Assembly: GCF_036174265.1 (NCBI RefSeq)
Contig: NZ_CP108056.1
Location: 1-46,095 of the forward strand
Source: Streptomyces sp. NBC_00285
GTDB taxonomy: Bacteria; Actinomycetota; Actinomycetes; Streptomycetales; Streptomycetaceae
Length of the DNA: 46,095 nucleotides
Direction of reading: 5' to 3'
Every line of letters starts with the position of its first letter. Within the stretch, counting starts at the first letter, position 1. The notes beneath the pieces were generated by a model. It was not told where the DNA came from. It made no database searches and saw only the letters and a program-made list of their open reading frames with translations. Positions 40,768 to 46,095 of the stretch are shown here, piece by piece. The translations under genes were made by a program, and so were the position numbers.

Positions 40768-41577
40768 ATGACCATCCGCATCGTCTCCTTCGGCTACGGC
40801 CACGCCCCCGCCCCCACCGCCGACCTGGTCTTCGACCTGCGGGCCCTGCTCCGCAACCCCTTCCACAACCCGGAGCTGAAGCACCGCACCGGTCTTGACC
40901 AGGAGGTCTACGACCACGTCAGGGACACCCCGGGCGCCGAGCGGCTGGCGTTCAACGCGGTCGCCACCGCCCGCGACCTCGCCGAGGACACCGGCGCCGA
41001 CGTCACGATGGCGTGGGGCTGCACCGGCGGCCGGCACCGCAGCGTCGGCCTGGCCCGGCTCGCGCACGAGCTGCTGCTCGGCGTCGGCGACGCGGCCACC
41101 ATCGAGCACCGCGACGTCGACCAGGACCTGCTCCCGGCCGGAGTCCACAACCGCACCGAGCCCGAGCCCGAGACCATCCGCTACACCGCCGACGTGGTCG
41201 CCATGACGCCGGACGGCGACGTGCTGCTCATCGAGCGCGGCTGGCCGCCGCACGAGGGCGAGTGGGCCCTGCCTGGCGGATGGGTGGACCGTGGAGAGAC
41301 GGGCCGCGCAGCGGCGGCCCGGGAGCTGGGTGAGGAAACCGGCGTCCAGGTCCTCGCCGAAGACCTGCGGGAGATCGGAGTCTTCGACCGGCCCGACCGC
41401 GACCCGCGCGGCCGGTACATCACCAGGGCCTACCTCGCCGTCGTCCCGGCCGGCACCCCGATCGCCGCCGGGGACGACGCCCGCAAGGCCCGCTGGTGGC
41501 CCGCCTCCAGCCTGCCGCCGCTGGCGTTCGACCACGCCGACATCCTCGCCACAGTCCTGCCGGAGGCGTCGGCATGA
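40768..41577 (+). CDS. RapZ C-terminal domain fused to a Nudix hydrolase
   Basis: This 269-aa protein joins two recognisable domains. Residues 3-104 match the C-terminal domain of RapZ (VSFGYGHAP, DLVFDLRALLRNP, and the loop GCTGGRHRS at 84-92), which in E. coli binds RNA and glucosamine-6-phosphate. The P-loop kinase-like half of RapZ is absent. Residues 138-265 form a Nudix hydrolase with an intact Nudix box (G171, E177, R185-E186, E189-E190, G192). Nudix enzymes cleave nucleoside diphosphates linked to another group. The fusion suggests recognition of a nucleotide or RNA end followed by hydrolysis; this is inference. Stop and next start overlap (ATGA). Confidence 0.85.
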   Translation: MTIRIVSFGYGHAPAPTADLVFDLRALLRNPFHNPELKHRTGLDQEVYDHVRDTPGAERLAFNAVATARDLAEDTGADVTMAWGCTGGRHRSVGLARLAHELLLGVGDAATIEHRDVDQDLLPAGVHNRTEPEPETIRYTADVVAMTPDGDVLLIERGWPPHEGEWALPGGWVDRGETGRAAAARELGEETGVQVLAEDLREIGVFDRPDRDPRGRYITRAYLAVVPAGTPIAAGDDARKARWWPASSLPPLAFDHADILATVLPEASA

Positions 41578-42134
41578 GCACGCGCACGATGCTCACCCCG
41601 AAGACCGAGCCGGTCGGCGCCGACGGCTTCACCCTGCGCGAGCGGGCCTGGAAGCGCGAGGCCGACAAGCACGTCCAGGCGCTCAACGCGCTGCTCGCCG
41701 AGCGCGGCGCCGCGATCCGCTTCGCCTTCCCGGCCCCGGTCGCCCTGCCGTTCGAGGGGCCGCTTCCCGACGAGGCGTACGCCGGGGCGCCGCTCCTGGT
41801 CGACGAGCTGGAGGACGTCCTGCAGCTGTCCGCCGCGCTCCTGCATGCCGTCCGCACCGGCGCCGAGGAAACGGCCGACGAACGGGTGCTGCTGCTTCGG
41901 CGGGCCGCCCTCGCCGACCGGCTCGCCCTCGCCGCGCCGCACGACAGCACCACGCAGCACAGGGCGATCCGTGCGGCCCACGTGCTGATGACGTTCGACG
42001 TCGTCCACCACACCGGCTGCGGCCCGTACGGCGCCGACTCGATCGAGGCGGACGGGGCCGGCGGTCCGCGCGCCTACGTCCGCCAGGAGTACGCGGCCTG
42101 GCACGTCCCGCTCGCCCCGGGCGAGGGCATCTGA
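41574..42134 (+). CDS. Hypothetical protein coupled to RapZ-Nudix
   Basis: This 186-aa mostly helical protein has an ATG that overlaps the previous stop. A Cys/His pair (VVHHTGCGPYGADS) near residues 142-155 may bind a ligand. Close coupling suggests it works with the RapZ-Nudix protein. No family recognised. Confidence 0.55.
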   Translation: MSTRTMLTPKTEPVGADGFTLRERAWKREADKHVQALNALLAERGAAIRFAFPAPVALPFEGPLPDEAYAGAPLLVDELEDVLQLSAALLHAVRTGAEETADERVLLLRRAALADRLALAAPHDSTTQHRAIRAAHVLMTFDVVHHTGCGPYGADSIEADGAGGPRAYVRQEYAAWHVPLAPGEGI

Positions 42135-42174
42135 CCTGTTCGCCCCCGTACCGTCACAGCCGCACGACACAGTG

Positions 42175-42209
42175 AAGCCCGGGGCCGTCGGAACCGGCCC
42201 CGGGCTTCA
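42175..42209 (+). terminator. Hairpin terminator
   Basis: GAAGCCCGGGGCCG pairs perfectly with CGGCCCCGGGCTTC around a 6-base loop. Confidence 0.7.
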
Positions 42210-42228
42210 CCCCATGAAGGGAACCACG

Positions 42229-42777
42229 ATGACCGCCCCGACCACCGACTCGCCCGCCCGGGTCCGCCGGATCTACGACGGCCACGCCGGGTTGTACGCC
42301 CCCAGCCTCGTGACCGAGGCCGCCGCCCTGCTGGACGCCTACCTCGCCACCGCCGAACAGCACGGCCTGGACCGCAAGGCCGCCGACGACGACGGCTGGC
42401 TCGCGCTCAGCGCCGCCGAGGCGATCTCGCGGAAGTACGGCCGCCCCAAGACCGAGCGGACCTCCACCGAACTGAGCCAGCTCGTGCGCGAGCTGAACAC
42501 CGCGCTGACCGCCGAGGGCCTGGAGATCGTGCCCACCCAGATCCGGATGGGCACGGGCGTCGCGCCGGTGCCCGGCGGCCCGACCTGGGGGATGAACGGC
42601 GGCCTAGTCGTCGCGCTCTACTCGGACAGCGGGTGGCACCTGATGGCCAACGCCTCCGGTACGACGGTCCACACGATCTACGCTCCGGTCACGGCCGACG
42701 GCACCCGCGAGGTCGCCGAGCTCGTGCACGGCGTGCTGCGCGGCGACATCACCGACCCCTTCCGCCGGAACCGGTGA
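42229..42777 (+). CDS. Hypothetical protein
   Basis: This 182-aa protein starts at ATG 42229, GAAGGGA 6 bases upstream. The N-terminal half is helical; the C-terminal half is beta-rich (GLVVALYSDSGWHLMANASG). Its stop overlaps the next GTG. No family recognised. Confidence 0.55.
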   Translation: MTAPTTDSPARVRRIYDGHAGLYAPSLVTEAAALLDAYLATAEQHGLDRKAADDDGWLALSAAEAISRKYGRPKTERTSTELSQLVRELNTALTAEGLEIVPTQIRMGTGVAPVPGGPTWGMNGGLVVALYSDSGWHLMANASGTTVHTIYAPVTADGTREVAELVHGVLRGDITDPFRRNR

Positions 42778-43133
42778 CCGCGGTGACCGAAACGAACAAC
42801 GGGATCGACGCCGCGGCGGTCATCGCCGCGTACTTCGCCGAGCAGACCGTGCAGGCCCGCGCCGAGGCGGAGAAGGCCAACGCCGCGCTCGCCGAGGCGG
42901 AGCAGGCGGCGGCGGGCTTCGCGGAACGGCAGGAGCTCCCGCCGGCGGTCGGCGCCATGAAGCAGGGCTGGGAGATGGCGAGCTGGTTCACGGACCGTTC
43001 CTCCCGCATCGCCTCCGACGCCATCAGCGGCAAGGCGAGTAGGGAGCAGTACGACCAGGCCAAGGCGGAGCGGGAAGCCGTTCTGGTCTGGCTGGAGGTC
43101 AACGGGTACGAGGTGCCCGGCCCGTTCCGGTGA
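42774..43133 (+). CDS. Hypothetical coiled-coil protein
   Basis: This 119-aa protein has a GTG that overlaps the previous stop (a second GTG at 42783 is possible). Residues 25-55 form an Ala/Glu coiled coil (ARAEAEKANAALAEAEQAAA). Function unknown. Confidence 0.5.
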   Translation: MTAVTETNNGIDAAAVIAAYFAEQTVQARAEAEKANAALAEAEQAAAGFAERQELPPAVGAMKQGWEMASWFTDRSSRIASDAISGKASREQYDQAKAEREAVLVWLEVNGYEVPGPFR

Positions 43134-43206
43134 CGACCCGCCCGGGGACTCGACTGGCCCCGGCCGCGACCGCCAGACTCGACAGCACGAAGGAAGGAAC
43201 CCCGGC

Positions 43207-43509
43207 ATGAGCGCTCAGCCCGTACATCACCACCAGGCACCGCCGGCCCCGGGCGCGGCCGCGCAGCTGCGCAGGCAGATCGCCGAGCACGAGGCCGCCG
43301 CGCGGTGGCTGCCCGCGTTCGAGCGGGAGTGGTCGAACGCGCTGGAGGAGTCCCGCCAGACCTTCGACCTCACCGCGCTGCACGAGGTCGTCCGCGAGTG
43401 GCAGGGACGCCTCGCGACCGCGCCCGCCGTTGCCGCGTTCGTCGCGGGCGGGTTCGAGGACACCGACAGCGTCGCCCTGGAGGACATCATCGGGGCGGGA
43501 CGCCGGTGA
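43207..43509 (+). CDS. DUF6247-like protein, possible antitoxin
   Basis: This 100-aa protein has GAAGGAA before its ATG. AWLPAFEREW..ALEESRQTFDLTALHEVVREWQ resembles the DUF6247 family, small helical proteins encoded before RelE-like toxins in actinobacteria. The stop overlaps the next start (GTGA), the layout of a toxin-antitoxin pair. Antitoxin function is inferred from position. Confidence 0.55.
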   Translation: MSAQPVHHHQAPPAPGAAAQLRRQIAEHEAAARWLPAFEREWSNALEESRQTFDLTALHEVVREWQGRLATAPAVAAFVAGGFEDTDSVALEDIIGAGRR

Positions 43510-43763
43510 CCGACGCCTGGCCCGCCCGGCTGGGACCACCGGCATCCACGTACCTCGCCGAACTCGATCCCACCGTCCAGGAGATGGTCCGCGACGTCCT
43601 GGACATCGCCTCCCGCTCCCCGTGGTCCTGGCCCCAGTGGGACCGCACCGACCCCGAGGGCGAGGACCTGCGCAGAGCGTCGATCGGCCCGCTCACCGTC
43701 GTCTACTGGATCAACCGAAGCCTCGGTCACCTTCGCGTCATCGACATCGTCTGGGCCGGGTAA
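43506..43763 (+). CDS. RelE/ParE-like toxin candidate
   Basis: This 85-aa protein has the size and C-terminal strand pattern of RelE/ParE toxins (RRASIGPLTVVYWINRSLGHLRVIDIVW, given here in part: ASIGPLTVVYWI ... LRVIDIVW). RelE-fold toxins cut mRNA on ribosomes or poison gyrase. Catalytic residues cannot be assigned by eye. It follows the DUF6247-like gene with a GTGA overlap; a toxin downstream of its antitoxin would stabilise the plasmid. Confidence 0.5.
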   Translation: MTDAWPARLGPPASTYLAELDPTVQEMVRDVLDIASRSPWSWPQWDRTDPEGEDLRRASIGPLTVVYWINRSLGHLRVIDIVWAG

Positions 43764-43786
43764 CCGACCCGCCCGCCGCACTCCCA

Positions 43787-43834
43787 GGGCCCTCGCCCCG
43801 CACCGGATCACCGGTCGCGGGGCGAGGGCCTTTT
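43787..43834 (+). terminator. Rho-independent terminator
   Basis: GGGCCCTCGCCCCGC pairs with GCGGGGCGAGGGCC, followed by TTTTT; it closes the long + strand gene array. The rest of 43764-44027 shows no gene. Confidence 0.85.
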
Positions 43835-44027
43835 TGCGTTCCGGGCCGGGCCGGATATCCGACCCGGGCGCCGCAGTGTGCCCGCCGGGCGGAGCCGGTT
43901 CCATGATCGTTGCCCGCCAGGCGGGAGCGGACGAAGTTCCTTGCGCCATGGCCGCCCGGGATGCCGTAGGCCGTCGGGGAGGGCTGCGTGATCACGCGCC
44001 GCCCCGGTCCTGCGGAAGGAACCGCCG

Positions 44028-44507
44028 ATGTCAGATCCCTACAGCAACTTCGACCCCGAGTTCGCCGTCGCCGCGCTCGGTCGGGCGTTGCGCGAACTGC
44101 TCGCCACGTTCAACTCATCGGCGCCCGAGCATGACGCCGACGGCGGCGAGCACGCCTCCTGGTGGCTCATGCTGCTGCCCGCCGCCGACGACTGGGACGA
44201 AGCCCCGCTCCCCGCCGCGGCGCCCACGGTGACGGTCTCCGTCGGCTCGGAGTCCACCCGCATCGAGGTGTCCCGGCCCGTCAGTGCGGACGCGTCCGCA
44301 GCCGAGGGGTTCCGGATCGACGGCGGCGCCGGCGGCGTCATCGTCGAGGGCAGCCCGTACGCGGTGCCGCTGCCCGCCGGGATCATCCGGATCCTCACGC
44401 GCCTGGTGATGGACCTCGTCTACAACGAGGAGCACGCCGCCCTCGATCGCGGCGTGTGCCAGCTCTGCGGCAAGGGCCGCGCGCTGCCGATCTGGCGGCC
44501 CCGTTGA
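44028..44507 (+). CDS. Hypothetical protein
   Basis: This 159-aa protein has GGAAGGA before its ATG. Residues 60-110 are beta-rich (PTVTVSVGSESTRIEVSRP); a C-terminal CQLCGKG could bind zinc with other ligands. It stands alone between two terminators. Function unknown. Confidence 0.55.
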   Translation: MSDPYSNFDPEFAVAALGRALRELLATFNSSAPEHDADGGEHASWWLMLLPAADDWDEAPLPAAAPTVTVSVGSESTRIEVSRPVSADASAAEGFRIDGGAGGVIVEGSPYAVPLPAGIIRILTRLVMDLVYNEEHAALDRGVCQLCGKGRALPIWRPR

Positions 44508-44523
44508 ACGGGCGCCGACTCCC

Positions 44524-44556
44524 GCCGTGCGGCACGCCTTCCGCGTGCCGCACGGC
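44524..44556 (+). terminator. Hairpin terminator
   Basis: A 14-bp perfect stem (GCCGTGCGGCACGC) and 5-base loop. The remaining spacer up to 44737 holds no gene I can support. Confidence 0.7.
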
Positions 44557-44737
44557 GGCCGCGGCCCTCTATCACACGCCCCCTTGTCCGCGGCCTGACG
44601 ACCGAATTCCCGGCGCACGTCCGCGCCTTCACCGGACCGGTATTCGGCGCACCCGCACCTGCATTCCGTGCGTGTCTCTCACGCCGAATGCCGCCCCACA
44701 AGTCTCTTTGGTCAACCGGCTTTCCCGAGGTACCGTC

Positions 44738-44833
44738 ATGCACACTGCCAAGATCAAAACTGTAAGTACCAAGGTATGGCTGCGCCATACGTCAACAGAC
44801 TTCAAGATCACAAACGCTGAGGGGGGTGAGTAG
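44738..44833 (+). CDS. 31-aa leader ORF before the relaxase
   Basis: ATG 44738 has GAGG 7 bases upstream; the frame (MHTAKIKTVSTKVWLRHTST...) ends in TAG 2 bases before the relaxase ATG. Spacing suggests translational coupling. It overlaps the oriT candidate and is less GC-rich than other genes, so it may instead be non-coding. Confidence 0.35.
   Translation: MHTAKIKTVSTKVWLRHTSTDFKITNAEGGE
44745..44825. other. Candidate origin of transfer (oriT)
   Basis: Directly upstream of the MobF gene, in an AT-richer stretch, lie an inverted repeat GTATGGC-TGC-GCCATAC (44774-44790), a small TACCAAGGTA palindrome (44767-44776) and a direct repeat CAAGATCAMAA flanking it (44749 and 44813). MobF relaxases nick 3' of such hairpins, usually beside their own gene. 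No biochemical nic site can be named from sequence alone. Confidence 0.45.
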
Positions 44834-44835
44834 CG

Positions 44836-46095
44836 ATGGCGTGGGTGACCACCTTGGGCCCGGACATGCAGCAGGTGGAATACCGGCTGACCGGGCAGTG
44901 CGGATGCGACCTGGACCACCAGGAGCGGCGCGGGCAGGAGATCGAAGAGAGGGACGCGCAGGTCGACTACCGCCTCGGCGAGGCGCGTGATCTGGAGTGG
45001 ATCGGCGGCGGCCTGCAGGAGGTCGGACTGGTCGCCGGCACCACCGTCGACAAGGACCAGGCGCGACTGCTCATGGACGGGCGGCACCCGCTGACCGGCG
45101 AGCTGCTGGTGACGCCCAAGGTCGCCGTCGACCCGCGCGGCAAGCTGCAGGCCCGTCCGCTCGCCGAGGCGATCGAGGCGGCGGCCGCCGAACTCGACAT
45201 CACGGTCGACGAACTGCTCGGAGACGACGAGAAGCTGTCCAAGCGGTTCGCCCGCCTCACGCGCGGCGTGGTCCGCGAGGGCGACCGGCACCGCGTCCCC
45301 TTCCGCGCGGTGGAGAAGCTCGCCGAGGCGGCGGACATCGACCTGCAGGAGCTGTACGGCCGCTCCCATGTGGCGGAGGCCCGCGAGTACGCCGACACCC
45401 GGATCAGGGTCGGCAACCGCGGCTACGACGTCACGCTCGACTTGTCGAAGACCTACAGCACCGCCGTGGCGCTCGCCGGTGAGGAGAAGTCCGAGGAACT
45501 GCGCGAGGCGTTCCTGGAGGTGTCCCGCGAGACGTTCGGCGCGATGGAGGGCTGGGCCGCGTACGCGATGGCGGGCGAGCACGGCAACGGCAAGACCGCC
45601 GACCGCGTCGACACGTCCGGCTTCCTCGGCTGGATGACCGTGCACTACTCCGCCCGCCCGGTCGGCGGTGTGCCCGGCGACCCGCACCTGCACGTCCACG
45701 GCAACCTCGCGAACATGGCGTTCGCCGAGGACGGCAAGTGGCGCACCGTCGGGGCCGGCGGCCGCGACATCATGCGCCACGCGCACGCCGCCGACGCCTA
45801 CGTGAAGGCGAGGCTGCGGCAGGTGACCGGCGAGCGGTTCGGGATGCGCTGGGAGCGGCACGCCGAGACTGGCGCGTGGGAAGTCGTCGGGATCGACGAG
45901 GACCTGCGCCGCGCGTTCTCTCGCCGCAACACGCAGATCGTCGCGGCGGCCGCCGACGACGCGACCACCGGCGAACAGAAGCTCATCGCGCACCAGCTCG
46001 CCGAGGGCAAGGACACCACGATCACCACGGCCGACGTCCGGGCGTCGTGGCGGGAGCGCGCCGAAGCGGTCGTCGACGACGTCGACGCGATGATC
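44836..46095 (+). CDS. MobF (TrwC/TraI-type) relaxase, N-terminal part
   Basis: These 420 codons run to the window end without a stop and continue in frame at base 1. The three-histidine metal motif HLHVH lies at residues 284-288 (GDPHLHVHGN), which defines MobF/TrwC relaxases. Candidate catalytic tyrosines are Tyr16 and Tyr45; the second aligns better with the family pattern (YRLGEARDLEWIG, GLQEVGL). A CGC-x3-H cluster (22-28) is an odd insertion before it. The enzyme nicks oriT through a phosphotyrosine and leads the strand to the recipient. GAGGGGGGTGAG precedes ATG 44836. Confidence 0.9.
   Translation, partial: MAWVTTLGPDMQQVEYRLTGQCGCDLDHQERRGQEIEERDAQVDYRLGEARDLEWIGGGLQEVGLVAGTTVDKDQARLLMDGRHPLTGELLVTPKVAVDPRGKLQARPLAEAIEAAAAELDITVDELLGDDEKLSKRFARLTRGVVREGDRHRVPFRAVEKLAEAADIDLQELYGRSHVAEAREYADTRIRVGNRGYDVTLDLSKTYSTAVALAGEEKSEELREAFLEVSRETFGAMEGWAAYAMAGEHGNGKTADRVDTSGFLGWMTVHYSARPVGGVPGDPHLHVHGNLANMAFAEDGKWRTVGAGGRDIMRHAHAADAYVKARLRQVTGERFGMRWERHAETGAWEVVGIDEDLRRAFSRRNTQIVAAAADDATTGEQKLIAHQLAEGKDTTITTADVRASWRERAEAVVDDVDAMI

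Noticed and set aside
1..46095. Linear plasmid with telomeres
   Set aside because: No tap/tpg-like genes are seen, window ends are inside a coding gene and no terminal inverted repeat joins the two ends.

Overview
The window reads as a conjugative plasmid of a high-GC actinobacterium, most likely Streptomyces or a close relative. Codon third positions are almost all G or C, starts are a mix of ATG, GTG and TTG behind strong GGAGG-type sites, and the gene families are those of Streptomyces plasmids: an FtsK-like TraB translocase, SpdB-like membrane proteins, GntR repressors of KorSA type and a replication-relaxation protein. The two ends of the window carry the two halves of one MobF relaxase-helicase gene and join in frame, so the 46,095 bases look like a complete circular replicon opened inside that gene (inference). 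I see no rRNA, complete tRNA, transposase, CRISPR array, resistance gene or linear-plasmid telomere gene.

Layout. 44.7-46.1 kb and 1-3 kb: candidate oriT, a short leader ORF and the relaxase. 3.2-5.3 kb: a GNAT acetyltransferase and a tyrosine recombinase that may resolve multimers. 5.4-12.7 kb: an XRE regulator with a small membrane protein, a replication-relaxation protein, several unknown proteins and long hairpin-rich spacers. 12.9-14.1 kb: parA and a small parB-like gene. 14.4-18.8 kb: a putative helix-turn-helix protein, a degenerate tyrosine-recombinase-like protein and unknown genes. 18.8-22.6 kb: a repeat-dense, gene-poor stretch that is a good oriV candidate, a putative Rep gene, and a predicted antisense RNA across the Rep leader. 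22.6-24.7 kb: a GNAT gene and two GntR/UTRA repressors. 25.3-30.9 kb: the transfer/spread operon ending in traB. 31.1-44.5 kb: about twenty-three short genes, all on the + strand, mostly of unknown function. They include a DUF4097 beta-helix protein, a GGDEF protein, an Lsr2-like protein, a RapZ-Nudix fusion and a RelE-like/DUF6247 pair.

How it may work together. One GntR repressor probably acts on a 16-bp palindrome that brackets a consensus promoter before the transfer operon and also lies before its own gene; the second probably acts on a different 12-bp motif. SpdB-like proteins and TraB would form the membrane DNA pump, and MobF would process oriT. TraB is unusual in carrying an FtsK-gamma-like DNA-reading domain at its N-terminus, and an inverted-repeat cluster just after traB is a clt candidate. 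ParA/ParB-like and the recombinase would stabilise the plasmid.

The least explained feature is a family of dispersed sequences: a TGTCAGC-N5-GCTGACA palindrome (about nine sites), often preceded by an AT-rich module that starts with GCTAGCGGAAA (five intergenic copies). These recur from 3 to 33 kb and may be centromere, operator or transfer sites.
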